DNA of 64,000 bases, from NCBI RefSeq assembly GCF_002099425.1, contig NW_018343953.1, positions 6,770,001 through 6,834,000 of the forward strand. Direction: 5' to 3'. How positions within the stretch are numbered: position 1 is the first letter of the stretch; every line of letters starts with the position of its first letter. The notes under the pieces are model-generated. The model was not told the DNA's origin. It was given only the letters and a program-made list of their open reading frames with translations, and searched no databases. The translations under genes were made by a program, and so were the position numbers. This DNA comes from Phascolarctos cinereus (lineage: Eukaryota; Chordata; Mammalia; Diprotodontia; Phascolarctidae). This document shows positions 44,400-55,074 of the stretch, one piece after another.

Positions 44400-44525
44400 G
44401 TATTTCCTCAAATAGAAAATAAAGATAGTAACAGTGCCCACCTCCCAGGATTGTTGTAAGGATCAAACGAGATAATATTTATTAAAAAATGTGACTGTCG
44501 CATAGTAGGTGCTATATAAATACTT
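44400..44525 (+). repeat. Second copy of the type b tail
   Basis: 'cccacctcccaggattgttg', 'gatcaaacgagataatattt', 'catagtaggtgctatataaa'. A tail without head or core, directly after a full SINE. It is not an exact duplicate of the tail at 44265-44385. Confidence 0.75.
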
Positions 44526-44719
44526 TTTTTCCTTCCCTTTCCACATCTGTTGAAGGAAGTTAGGGTCCACATCATAAGGAAAATAGAACCTCTTAAAATT
44601 CTCATGAGACAAGGTAGTTTTCTCTGAGGACACAGCGCAGTCAGTATAGCAAGCAAATTCATTAATGAGAAATCCCTCTGGAAATAGACCTTTCTGTTAT
44701 GACTTCAGGCCATCAAGGT

Positions 44720-45640
44720 CAGAGTTTAAAAATAAACCTCAAGGTTTGAGGGATTAAAAGGCAAAAAAAATCTTTCCAGCCTGTGGTATTTCTGCTTGTC
44801 TTTTTCTCCCAATTCTTGTCTGCCTCCTCACTGTCCTCCCTTCTAGTCCTCGAGTCCGAGGAACTCTCAGAAGCTTGGACATGAAGCAGAAACAGGACCA
44901 TCTATCACTGGCCTTGAAGAGTACTCAGAGGCAAGAGTTAGGCCTGTACTGGAGGGCTGGGGGTGGGGAGAGACAGGGAACCCAGTTATTTCAGAAGGGA
45001 AACATTCATCCCAGAAGGCCCTAGTGTCTCTTTCTCTGGAGAGAGGGAGGGCTTCCAGGGTAGGGGTGGAAAGGGAAAGTGGGGAGGAGGAAGAAAAGAT
45101 AAGCCTGCACTAATTTATCTTTTTTAATTGGCTTGGAATACTTGAAGGAAAGCTGTTTTGTTATCCACTAACTCTGGAGTTGGCCCAAATCCAGGATCCA
45201 GTGCGGCAGTCAGCCTCAGGAACAGTGCAGCTTCTTCAAAATTGAGCCCAGCTCTGCCATTTGCTAGAGAAGATGTCTTGAGGGCTGTGAATTCATTGGG
45301 AGAATGGATTCAAGGAAACTGGGTGGGAGGCAATCATCTACCCTCAGAAGTGGCATTCATTTCCTGGGTAGTGGAGAAAAAGACAGCATTAGTAACTGAG
45401 CTTTGACATTTATATTTTTTTAAGGAAATCCTAGAACACAGAATGATTCTTTTGAGGTCATCTCATGCACCCTTCTACCCCTCTCTCCCCACCCCAGGCA
45501 GGTCTGTATAATTATCCCAGACTGATAGGGGTATGTTGGGTTATCCTTACAGCACCTTCTCCCACATTTAGAGCACTCTCTTTTTCTACTAAAATATGTG
45601 AGGTGTTCTATGGAACTGACTTACAGTGTTATATACGTGG
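44720..45640. other. Repeat-poor stretch with paired GATA sites
   Basis: No element recognised over about 900 bases. AGATAAG (45097-45103) and TTATCT (45115-45120) are inverted GATA sites 11 bases apart, followed at once by 'tttttaattgg', a homeobox-type AT-rich site. Candidate regulatory sequence only. Confidence 0.3.
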
Positions 45641-46094
45641 TAGATAGGTTCTCAGGCCAATCCATAAGAGTGTGTTTAATCCATGATTTCATGATTCATC
45701 TATTAGAGGGCAAGCTTCCACATGTGGTATTATTTCTAAAGGGAAATGAATTCCAAGTTCTACCTTAAATAGTAGAAGCACATCCTTCTATCAGTGACCT
45801 TGGATTTGGAAACTGGTTTGATTCTTCCTCAGGACAGCAGAGGAAGCCATTTTTCTCTGTGACCTTTGAAAATTGAGAACTACCTGTTTCTGGTTCTTAA
45901 AGTTCTTTAGGCTTGGGGATTTAAGGTAAGCCCATGCTGTTAGTGGACAGTTAGACTTTAGAATAAGCCTCCTAGAGAAGGGGCAGGAATTCTTTGCCAA
46001 TGGCAAAGTGGAATACCTCCACCTTGTAACCTTCATTTCTTCCCAGTCATTTCCAAGAGAACTCAGCATCCCTAAAGTGTTGCCTGAATTTCTT

Positions 46095-46251
46095 TTAAAA
46101 AAAATTTTTTTTTAGGCAGTTGGGGTTAAGTGACTTGCCCAGGGTCACACAGCTAGTAAGTGTCAAGTGTTTGGTCTGAGGCTGGATTTGAACTCAGGTC
46201 CTCCTGACTTCAGGGCTGGTGCTCTATCCACTGAGCCACCTAGCTGCCCCC
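46095..46251 (-). mobile_element. CORE-SINE, type c, antisense, 12-bp TSD
   Basis: 'aggcagttggggttaagtga', 'cagggtcacacagctagtaa', 'ggatttgaactcaggtcctc', 'gagccacctagctgcccc'. CCTGAATTTCTT at 46083-46094 and 46252-46263. Confidence 0.95.
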
Positions 46252-46324
46252 CCTGAATTTCTTAACTGGAGAACATGGCTGATGGTCAATGGATTGAAGC
46301 AAAGCAATCCAGAGCCAATCAGTT

Positions 46325-46590
46325 AACCTCTCTGGGCCTCAATTTCCTCAACTGTAGAATGAGGTCTGGGTTCCACAATCTCTGGTCTCTTCCAGCTCTG
46401 ACATCTCTATGTTCTAAGGCCTCTTCTATCTCCAACAATCCATTTTCTAAAGCCCTTAGACATTCCGTGTTGTAAAATCACTTCTAATTCTGAGGTCTCC
46501 TAACTCTGACATTCCATGTTCTAAAATACCTTCTAACTCTGACATTCCCTTGACATTCCATATTCTGAGCTCTGACATTCTACCATTTTA
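46325..46590 (+). repeat. Type d SINE tail expanded into a minisatellite
   Basis: Core 'taacctctctgggcctcaat', then about seven diverged units of 20-35 bases containing 'ctctgacattccatgttcta'-like sequence, e.g. at 46397, 46429, 46464, 46503, 46537 and 46570. The unit is the L3-like SINE tail. Confidence 0.7.
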
Positions 46591-46654
46591 TGATTTGGGA
46601 AGGTCAGGAGGCATCATTCACAGTTATTTACCAAGCAAAGGTAATCAATTCAGT

Positions 46655-47370
46655 TCAAATCAACGAATATTTATGAAGCACCTAAGTGAAAAGCATTCTG
46701 TTCAGTGTTAGGATACAGAGGCAACAGTGGAATAGTCCCTGCCCTCAGGGAGCTTACATTCTACTGCCAGTGGGTGGAAATATAATATATATAGAAATAA
46801 GAATAGCTCAAGAAAAAATGAGGAAGGAGAGCACTGGGAGAATCCGAGAAGGTTTTTCAAAGGAGGTGGAGCCCTTACTGAACTTGGAAAGGTGATTCTG
46901 AGAGGCACATTGAGAAAAGAATGTTATTGCAAGTGTATGGAACAGAGATGTTTGGGACTGGAATGCAACATTTGTGAAGAGGAATAGCACAGAATAAGGC
47001 TTGGGGCTGGTTTATGAAAAACCTTCAATGCTAGCCCAAGGAATTGTTTCTATTTTATCTTAGAAGCACTAGGGAGTCACTGAAATTTTCTGAGCAGGGG
47101 AGTCACATGGTCTGACTTATGCTTTAGGAAGTCAATTTTGGCAGCTGTGTGGAGGATGGATTGTAGACAGGTAGAAACTGGAGGCAAGGAGACAAATCAT
47201 GAAGCTATTGCAATCATTCAGATAACAGGTGATTAGGTCTTGGACTAGGATGGCAACCATCTGAGTGGAAAGAGGAGAACTGAGATGAGAAATCTGAGAA
47301 ACGTATAATCAGCAGGACTTGTCAACTGATTTGACATGGTGGGGTAGAGTGAATGGGGGAGAAAGAGTGG
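46655..47370 (-). repeat. L2 LINE 3' region, antisense
   Basis: 'aacgaatatttatgaagcac', 'cctgccctcagggagcttac', 'ggtttatgaaaaaccttcaa', 'gagcaggggagtcacatggt', 'cagctgtgtggaggatggat', 'gaagctattgcaatcattca'. About 700 bases of one copy. Confidence 0.85.
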
Positions 47371-47379
47371 ACACTTCCA

Positions 47380-47505
47380 CTTTAGTTCAACAAACATTTT
47401 TTAACCCACCTATTATGTGTAAGGCGTTATATTACTGGTGATACATGGGGGGGGGAAGGGAAATTGCATCTACCCTCGAGGAGCTTATATTCAACTGAGA
47501 GTAAT
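47380..47505 (-). repeat. L2 3' end, antisense
   Basis: 'agttcaacaaacatttttta', 'ttgcatctaccctcgaggag'. A separate copy adjacent to the previous L2. Confidence 0.7.
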
Positions 47506-47647
47506 GTAATATGATATAACAAGATAATATTATATACACAGACATAATATATTATTGCAATATATTTTATATATACCGATAAGGAAGCCACCTTCAGTGG
47601 CCATGAAAAAGAAAAATAATTGAGAAACCAGCTAGACATCTTTGATT

Positions 47648-47840
47648 TGAGGCTGAGGTAGCAGCTAAGTGGCAAAATGGTTAAAACATTGAACCTGGCA
47701 TCATCCTAGGTGACCTTTATCTGCCTCAGTTTTCTCATTTGTAAAATAAGGATAGTCACATCACCTACTGCCCAGCATTGTTGTGAGGATACAGCGAAAT
47801 AATATTTGTAAAGAGTTTTGTAAACTTTAAAGCACTAAAA
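47648..47840 (+). repeat. CORE-SINE, type b, internally deleted
   Basis: 'gaggtagcagctaagtggca', 'tctgcctcagttttctcatt', 'gcattgttgtgaggatacag', 'aaagagttttgtaaacttta'. Confidence 0.7.
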
Positions 47841-48282
47841 AAAATGGTCTTAAACCGTTATGCAGCCCCAGATTACATTAACTCTTTTGGATGTTTCATC
47901 ATTTTTCTTACTTACAGTGAGCATTCTGCTAAAATTCCCTGGACCCAAATGTATGGACCAAGGAATCAAATCTAAAGAATGGTTTTCAGTGCTGGCCTCA
48001 TTCATACATATGGTGGGTCAGTATTGGCATCTTCATGTTTATAAGTGATCAAGTGGAAAAAGCTTTAGACTGGAAATTAGGACAGCTGAGCTCTATCTCA
48101 TTTATTAAACTCTTATATCAAATTATTTCTCTTTTTGTTTGGTAAAATGGAATCTATACTTATCAGTCTTTCAAAGAGGAGTTGCATGATACAGAGTGTT
48201 TTGAGCTCTGAGGATAAGAATACTGTGTATTATAATAGGACTGACTTATGAAGTAGTGGGCTGGTTAATGAGCTATTGAGTT

Positions 48283-48385
48283 CTATTCATTCCACAAACA
48301 TTTATAAGGTGTCATTGTTCAGAGCAGTCTGTTAAGTTCTGAGCAGAGGAAAAAAAATGTAGAGGACACAGTCCTTCCCTTGGAG
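48283..48385 (-). repeat. L2 3' end, antisense
   Basis: 'cattccacaaacatttataa', 'gacacagtccttcccttgga'. Confidence 0.6.
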
Positions 48386-48592
48386 TGAGTGTGGTACAGT
48401 GGAAAGAATACAGGCTATGGGGTCATGAGACCTGGGTTCAGATCCTGCCTTTGCTGCTTAATGTGTGTATCACCTTGGGTAAGATGTTTAAGCACCCTAG
48501 GACTTCATTTCCCCATCTATAAAATGAAGATGCTAAACTAGATAACCCCCAAAGGCCCCTCTAGCCCTGATTCTCTGATCCTATGATCTCTC
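48386..48592 (+). repeat. SINE, type d (L3/CR1-like tail)
   Basis: 'gtgtggtacagtggaaagaa', 'cctgggttcagatcctgcct', 'ttccccatctataaaatgaa', 'ctagataacccccaaaggcc', 'ctgattctctgatcctatga'. Confidence 0.78.
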
Positions 48593-48739
48593 ATGGAGTT
48601 TATAATCTAGTAGGGGGTGGAATATGGGCTAGGCTGATATTATAGGCCTAGTGTTCCAGGGAGGGGAAGTAAAAGATCAATAATACTTGCTCCACGGTGC
48701 GTGTACTCAGTCCCCATGTTAAACTCATCTCTGGTAGGG

Positions 48740-49135
48740 AGAGACCATGGCAGGCAAACCAGCCAAGCTGAGGCAGTAAGGGGCCCTGGCAGAGCGACAG
48801 GAGCCACCACTTTGGCTACCATCTCCCCTCAGACTTTCATGGAGACAGTCTGGGATCCTGAACCCAAGAGCACTGGGAACGGCAATGTCTCCAGTCCAGC
48901 GCCCTCAGCTATCATCCTAGGAAGCAAACCTTGTGGTGATGCAGTCTGGCAACAACTCCTGAAGGTGCTACAGCTACATTTACTGAAGGCCCAGCAAAGA
49001 AAGTTCTTGTCACTTCAGGCATCAGCACAGTCAAATACTTCAACATTGGAAACTAACATGATTTTTTAGTGGAAATGACATAAAGAAGAGGTATAACCAT
49101 CTGCTTTGCCACTATACCTTAAGAACCCTGGGACC
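48740..49135 (+). pseudogene. YBX3: Y-box protein (YBX3-like) pseudogene, 5' part only
   Basis: Y-box proteins bind RNA and DNA through a cold-shock domain. Here the plus strand shows, in order, pieces of a YBX3 N-terminus: 'GRATGATTLATISPQ' (human-type 'GEATTTTTTTLPQ'), 'DPEPKS' from 48854 (matching 'DPAPKS'), 'KPCGDAV' (matching 'NPGGDAA'), and after a frame change 'KKVLVTSGISTVKYFNIGN' (48997-49053), 11 of 19 identical to the start of the cold-shock domain 'KKVLATKVLGTVKWFNVRN'. Next comes a stop where the family has glycine of 'NGYGF'. Nucleotide similarity seems to run on ('gaaatgaca', 'aaagaagagg') to about 49130. The basic C-terminal half is absent. The KKVL spelling favours YBX3 over YBX1 (KKVI). 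Most likely a truncated retrocopy; reference sequence is from memory. Confidence 0.6.
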
Positions 49136-49139
49136 ATTT

Positions 49140-49275
49140 CATCTGACTTGCACCTGAAGCCTTCTATGTATGTTATCTCCCCCATCAGAATGTGAACTCT
49201 TCAGGAGCAGGATCTTTTCTATTTGTGTTCCCAACTCAGCACATAGCAAGTGCTTAATAAATGCTTTGCTAATCC
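49140..49275 (+). repeat. L2 3' tail
   Basis: 'gttatctcccccatcagaat', 'gtgaactcttcaggagcagg', 'cacatagcaagtgcttaata'. Begins where the Y-box similarity ends. Confidence 0.8.
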
Positions 49276-49384
49276 ATTCTTTATGCAGCCACAGATAGCT
49301 ATAATACAAAATATCACATGTCCATTAGAAAGAGGCAAACAAAGTTGTGTGTAAGGACTCTGCTTGGAGGTAGGTCACCAGGAG

Positions 49385-49770
49385 GAATGCAGCAGGCTTC
49401 TTGGATTATTAGGATTTGAGCTGGGTCTCAAAGCATGGATATGAATTCAATAAGTAAAGGGCGAAAGGGAGAGAATTTTAGGCGTAGAGATTTTTCTTTT
49501 TACAACTTTATAGACAAGGAAATTATGAGCAAAAGCCAATGTGGGAGAGCACAGGGCACATTTATGGAGATTTCATGTATGCATAAAACAAGTTTGGAAA
49601 TTTAGAGTGGTGCCAAATTGGGGAGAGGGGCAGGAAGAGGTGAATTAACTTTATTTAATAGGCATTTGGGAGCCACTAAAGTTTTTTTTAAACAGAAGAG
49701 TGACATAATAAATGACATAATTTGTGTAAGGAAGATTAATATGGCAGCAATGGGAAGAACAAGGTGGAGG
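49385..49770 (-). repeat. L2 LINE body, antisense, diverged
   Basis: 'gatttgagctgggtctcaaa', 'gggagagaattttaggcgta', 'gcatttgggagccactaaag', 'aagattaatatggcagcaat'. Older than the 8600 copy. Confidence 0.65.
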
Positions 49771-50131
49771 AGGGAGAGGAGAATTCAGCTCTGGGGAAGT
49801 TGTAGATATGAGCACTGCATATCTCTTGAATTTGGAACATCAGAAGTCCTTTCCAAGATCCAATAGAGATTATAATAGTGAGAGCCACCAAACAGTTTAA
49901 ATAATGTAGGCTAGGGGAAGTTAAAAAGTCCAGTGGCCTCAGAAGTCCCTGTCATGGTGCTGAATTCCTGTCTGATAATAAGCTCTCCTTGTTATCAGAC
50001 CAATATGACACTTTTTCATCTAAGAAGGAAATGACTTTATATGTGTCTGGGCTAGTGATGTTGCCTAAGATAAGTAGCTTCTGGAGAGCTTTGAAGAAGT
50101 AACTGCCTAGCCCTAAGCTTAGCACCACACA

Positions 50132-50379
50132 TTTGTTGTTCAGTTGTTTTAGTTGTGTCCAACTCTTTGTGACCCCATTTGGGGTTTTCTTGGCAAAGAT
50201 ACTGGAGTGGCCTGCCATTTCCTTCTCCAGCTCATTTTACAAACGAGGGAACAGAGGCAAACAGGTTTAAGTGACTTGCCCAGGGTCACACAGTTAGTAA
50301 GTGTCTGAGGCCAGATTTGAATTCAGGTTTCCCTGACTCTTAGGCCCAACATTCTATCCACTGCAGCACCTAGATGCCC
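50132..50379 (-). repeat. CORE-SINE, type a, antisense, full length
   Basis: 'ttgttgttcagttgttttag', 'ttgtgtccaactctttgtga', 'tcttggcaaagatactggag', 'gaggcaaacaggtttaagtg', 'ccagatttgaattcaggttt', 'gcagcacctagatgccc'. The cleanest antisense type a copy. Confidence 0.92.
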
Positions 50380-51227
50380 AGGACCACATATGCTTGAAGA
50401 CAATGCCATATTACTAGCCAATGAGTGTGGTGCAGCTGTCTATGGATTATTACATGCATCAGATGCCTGGTGTCCTCAAGACAGGCTTTTGGAACATGCT
50501 TATTTCTTTACCTGGAGATCCTTTCCCACTCTATCCCAGGATGGCACCAGGAATTGGATTGCTTGGGGTGGGGGGGAAAGGATGGAGGAAAGGGAAGGAG
50601 GAAGGAAGGGGTAGAGAAAAAAGGAAGGGCAAGAAAGAGGAAAGAGGCACAGACCCACAGAAACTTCCACTGATCTTACCCTTCACTCAGGCTTGTCACT
50701 GGTGGTACCTTTCTTTTTCTGCGTGGTGACTATTGAGGCTTCAGCACTGGGTCATGTAGATATCTGCTTCTGCTGGGGCTTTGTCATCACAATCTCCAAA
50801 ATGCTGAGATTGCTCCATGTCATGGCCCCTTGATACAGTTTAGTTAACTGCACTAACCTCTGCTTGCCAAGTACATTCTTTTTCTTCTTTTTCTTTTTAA
50901 TGAAAATGACAAACTTCAACAGCATGAAAATTTCCTTACAAAAAGAACATAAGAGGTTTGTATGTGATACCACAAATCTCTCCTGCTTGTCTGTGATCCT
51001 GAACTTTCTTCTGCTTTCTTCTATGTACTTAAAAAAAGTTTCATTAACACTCTTTTCATTCCATAAGCAATGTATGGACTTGGTTTACTTTATTATGTTT
51101 ATTTGTTTCAAGAGAGGGAGTTTTGGGGAGGCGGGTGGAGTAGAGAAGAGTGTTAGGGGGCAATTAGTTGGGTAGTGGTAGTGAGCCCAGTATTATGCTT
51201 TTTCAATTCAAATAAACAATTCAAGTT

Positions 51228-51460
51228 TAGCAAGTATATGACACAATCAATAGAACTCTGGGCTCATAGTTGAGAAAACCTGAATTCAAATCCAGCTTCT
51301 GATACTTGCCCAGTGACCCTGGGCAAATCACTTAATCTTTGTTATCTCAGTTTCCTCATCTGTAAAGTGGGGATAACCATAGCACTTACCTCCCAGAGTT
51401 GTTGTGAGGGCCAAGTCAGATATTTGTAAAGTCCTATATAAAGGCTAGTTATTACTATTA
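51228..51460 (+). repeat. CORE-SINE, type b
   Basis: 'gtatatgacacaatcaatag', 'gaattcaaatccagcttctg', 'cctcatctgtaaagtgggga', 'gagttgttgtgagggccaag', 'ctatataaaggctagttatt'. Confidence 0.8.
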
Positions 51461-51680
51461 AGGGGGCAACTAGGTGGTGCAGTGGATAGAGTGCTGGACC
51501 TGGAGTCAGGAAGTTGACCTCAGACATTTACTAGCTGTGTGATCTTGGGCAAATCATTTAACCCTCAGTTTACTCATCTATAAAATGAGTAGGAAATGGC
51601 AAACCTCTCCAATATCTTTGCCAAGAAAACCCCAAATTAGTTCACAAAGAGTCAGACAGGACTGAACAACAACAACAAAT
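51461..51680 (+). repeat. CORE-SINE, type a, directly after a type b copy
   Basis: 'ggggcaactaggtggtgcag', 'tggacctggagtcaggaagt', 'tatctttgccaagaaaaccc', 'agtcagacaggactgaacaa', then CAA units. TATTAAG precedes (51453-51459) and follows (about 51681) it, a possible short TSD. Confidence 0.85.
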
Positions 51681-52149
51681 TATTAAGTCAGTTAAATACT
51701 CATCCAATGCCTATTAGGTATAAAGTACGATTCACTCTTTCTTGGCTTCCATAGTCAAATTGTATTCTCTTTTCTCTAGGGCTTTCTAAACCACTGGGTT
51801 CTGCACCTGCCATTCCTTCACTCAAGTTTGTCGCTTCTTTCCTCACATGCCTGCCCTGATTTCACAGATGTGCTATACTCATTCTCCTCATCCCCATCTC
51901 AAATAATTCACCCTGCTTCATCCAGTTACACCCAGCAGCAGAATCCCGTACTTCCAAGTGAAAACAATCTCACCAATGTCCTGAAAATGTGTTAATGCTC
52001 TTTCATCAAGCAAGGGAATAATGAACGATGGTAGAGAATTTGATAGGGAGAATTATGTATATGCATTAAGCACATCCAAAATAACTTCTTTCGAGGGAGA
52101 AATCAAGAGAGAACTAGCAATGCAGGGTTCAGGAAAGATTTCATATAAC

Positions 52150-52258
52150 CTTAAGCTAGCTAGACCAGGAGTCAAGCAGACCTGAATTCAAATTCAGCCT
52201 TAAATATTTCTCAGCTCTGTGACTTTGGGCAAGTCACTAAACTCTGAGCCTTAGATAA
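52150..52258 (+). repeat. CORE-SINE fragment, tail missing
   Basis: 'aagctagctagaccaggagt', 'gaattcaaattcagccttaa', 'gggcaagtcactaaactctg'. Confidence 0.65.
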
Positions 52259-52276
52259 GCTTAAAGGTATGAGTGT

Positions 52277-52279
52277 GTG

Positions 52280-52327
<48 letters not shown>

Positions 52328-52437
52328 TACATATGTATATATGTCAGCTTTTGTTGTTATTCTCTCTCTCTCTCTCATACACACACACACACTCACACAC
52401 ACACACACACACACACGCACACACACATACACATTAA
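52277..52437. repeat. Compound (CA)n microsatellite
   Basis: Two CA arrays (52282-52321 and 52380-52433) separated by 'tatgtatatatgtc...' and a (TC)n run at 52361-52376. Confidence 0.95.
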
Positions 52438-52439
52438 CC

Positions 52440-53240
52440 TAACTGAGCACCCTTTTCCCCAGAGAATTGGAACACATTCGTTCCATTCCACCCCCAGCCC
52501 TCCCCTGCTGAGGGACCTGATGAAGACTCCAAGTGTTCTAAAAATACCCACCCACCCAGCCTCTTACTACCTGCCCCCCCACCCCAAGCAATCGCCTGAC
52601 AGTAACCATACCCCACCACAGTGTCAGTCAAAAAAAACTTGGCAAATGTCAGCGGCAGTTCCCTGTAATCTCCCGGGAGGTAAGGCCATGCCAGAAGTGA
52701 CAGATTCCTTTATCCACATCTCTTGGATATAAACAATATTGTAGAATAATGACAGAGGAAGCCTTCTACCCTAGTCTCCCTTAACCACTTCACCCCAGGC
52801 TAAGTTACCTAGAGGCTTATGTCCTTAATAGCCTCAGGGCTCCCCCCCTCCCCCCTTTTGGCTTATTATCCTTATCTATTGGAGGCAAAAGCACCTCAGT
52901 GAAAGACCTTTCTGTGGTGCCATGTTCTGAATGTCTCTGTAATCCTCTCATTTATGTATGCAGACAAGGAGATCAAAGTCTCCCTTCCCCCCATCTCCAG
53001 AATGCATAAAACATGTCAGGACTGGAAGTTTTACATCCATTAGAGCTGACATACACCTTGTTCAGGCTGATGGGACAGCAAAGATATCTTCAAGGAAAAA
53101 TGAACTTAGGACCCACAGTCTAGTGTGGTCCATCCATGTCCCCAGATGATGGACAAGAGACTCTAAGGAGGGGGAGGCAGAGAAAGGCAAGACGCTACAG
53201 GAGACAAGGAGGAAACTGAGATAATAGCTAACAATTTAAA
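52440..53240. other. Repeat-poor stretch
   Basis: No element recognised over 800 bases. The left part is C-rich on the plus strand and includes 'tctaaaaatac' (52529-52550 region), close to a MEF2 site. No supportable gene. Confidence 0.35.
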
Positions 53241-53242
53241 AT

Positions 53243-53500
53243 AATAATAACAAACATTTATGTAGCACTTCGGGGTTGGCAAATTCCTTTGCGTGTATTA
53301 TTGCATTTGAGGCTAGCAACAACCCTGTGAGGTAGAGACTATTATTCTTTCAATTTTACTGATGAGGAAACTGAGCCTGAAAGAGCTTAAGTTACTTGCC
53401 CAGGGTCCATACCTAACAAGCATCTGAGGCAGAATTTGAGCCCATATTCCTGACTCCATGCTGAGTACTCTGTCAACTGCTCTATGCTGTTTCTCCACTT
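53243..53500 (-). repeat. MIR SINE, antisense, full length
   Basis: 'aacatttatgtagcacttcg', 'caacaaccctgtgaggtaga', 'gaggaaactgagcctgaaag', 'ctctatgctgtttctcc'. Confidence 0.85.
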
Positions 53501-53579
53501 TTTAGACTGAACTTGCCATTGTAACAAATAAATACAAATACACAAAAAAGACTCAATGCAGTGATGTTATTCAAATATA

Positions 53580-53735
53580 AATATGTGTGTGTATATATAT
53601 GTATATAAAATGTGTGTGTGTATATACACATACACACTAGTACATACTATATAGTGTATTTATGTATACATATATGTGTGTGTATATACATACATACACA
53701 CATATATATTTGTGTCTGTAGGTAGGTATGTATGT
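53580..53735. repeat. (TA/TG)n simple repeat
   Basis: Alternating 'gtgtgtgtatatatatgtat' and 'acacatacacac' blocks with partial mirror symmetry over about 155 bases. Confidence 0.85.
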
Positions 53736-54420
53736 ATACTAGTCTTCTCTAGTAGTCAGTTCCTTGATTCTCTGCTATGAGCGGGAGGTATGTTTCAGTA
53801 TATCTTCTCCAGGGCCATCACTGCTGTTTTAATTATTCAGTTTCTTTTTTAGTGCTCTTTTCATTTACATTATTGTAGCCATTGTGTCTATTGTTCTTGG
53901 ATTCTCCTTATTTCCTTCTGTAATCCCAACAAGTTTGAACTGTTGATCTTCCCATGTTTTAAAAATTCTTCATATGCATTATTTAATATTCAAATAATAG
54001 CTTTATGATCTCATCACAAAAAATTGGGGAGTTCCCTACAATGCTGCATTACTTCCGTGTCTGGTTTTCCAAAGTGATTCTTGTCCATGTTTTCCCCAAA
54101 ACCCAATGTACTATAGGCCTTTGTTGTTTTCTCCCAATGTTGAGATGGTAAACTCTGGATGTGCTCTTGCCATAATACCAATACATCCTTCTCTTTCTGT
54201 CATAAATTTCTTTGACAGTATCCTTTATTCCTGTTCTTCTTAGAGTCTGGTTACCTATATGTTATACATCCTGCTCACATTCATCATGCATTTCTTCATT
54301 GATGACTGTGTGATGCTTACCTTTCATTCTTCAGAAGCAGTGGTGTAACATAGAAACACTAGAAAAATGTTCACATTGCTGTTTTGGGAAGCTTGATGTC
54401 TGTAAAATGCAGTTTTCCAA
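53736..54420. other. Unassigned, possibly LINE 3' sequence
   Basis: Lies just left of the minus-strand RTE RT piece and may hold its downstream part, but I see no motif that proves it. Not coding. Confidence 0.3.
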
Positions 54421-54430
54421 AAGCAATCCA

Positions 54431-54565
54431 GGGAGTAGCTAGGTGGTGCAGTGGATAGAGCTCCAGCCGTGGAGTTAGGAGGATCTGAATTCAAATCTGG
54501 CCTCAGACACGCAATACTTACTAGCTGTATGACCCTGGGCAAGTCAGTTAACCCCATTGCCTAAC
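54431..54565 (+). mobile_element. CORE-SINE, type c, with 12-bp TSD
   Basis: 'gagtagctaggtggtgcagt', 'gaattcaaatctggcctcag', 'gggcaagtcagttaacccca', 'ttgcctaac'. AAAAGCAATCCA at 54419-54430 and 54566-54577. It splits the material between 53736 and 54860. Confidence 0.95.
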
Positions 54566-54636
54566 AAAAGCAATCCAACTTATTCTCTTCTTTTCAACTA
54601 GGGGCTAAGGTCACTGTCCACCTATACTTCCCATCC

Positions 54637-54638
54637 TA

Positions 54639-54687
<49 letters not shown>

Positions 54688-54692
54688 ACACA
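54637..54692. repeat. (CA)n microsatellite
   Basis: About 27 CA units with one 'catacacaca' interruption. Confidence 0.95.
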
Positions 54693-54719
54693 TGCAGTTA
54701 GACAAGATATATAGCCCAT

Positions 54720-55065
54720 TCAAATGCATGAAGAAATTTGGGCAATAGACAGTCTTCATCCACTTGGTATTTCCTGTGTAAATGGATAGACTAAACTACT
54801 TTGAGTGATCACAAATTTCCAGGAGGCTCTGCAATGTCTTGGAGCTTGAAATGAGCAAAATGCCATCTGCAAACAAGAATATTAGGAGAACTATCTATAG
54901 AGAATTTTGCTCAACCTGGACTCTGAGCTGGATCTTGACCATCACATGGCAAATATTTTGGGTGAGCATCCATTTCCCTGCTTTATGCCTAGACTGATGT
55001 TTATTATCAGAGGGTCTTTGAACAAGGTTATTTCTGTACTGTTCTATAATGATAAGTATTTTCAA
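54720..55065 (-). mobile_element. RTE LINE, RT segment, antisense
   Basis: Minus strand reads 'ISLGIKQGNGCSPKIFA' (54940-55020), the RTE 'GVRQGxPLSPxLF' block, and then 'LIFLFADGILLISSSKTLQS' (about 54820-54885), the FADD catalytic motif with the second D changed to G. Correct order for a minus-strand RT. It stops near 55065, where sequence of the opposite strand begins. Confidence 0.75.
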
Positions 55066-55074
55066 AAAGACGAC

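Noticed and set aside
52277-52732. 151-codon plus-strand open frame
   Set aside because: Its first third is a histidine/threonine run from the CA microsatellite, and the rest has no family resemblance.
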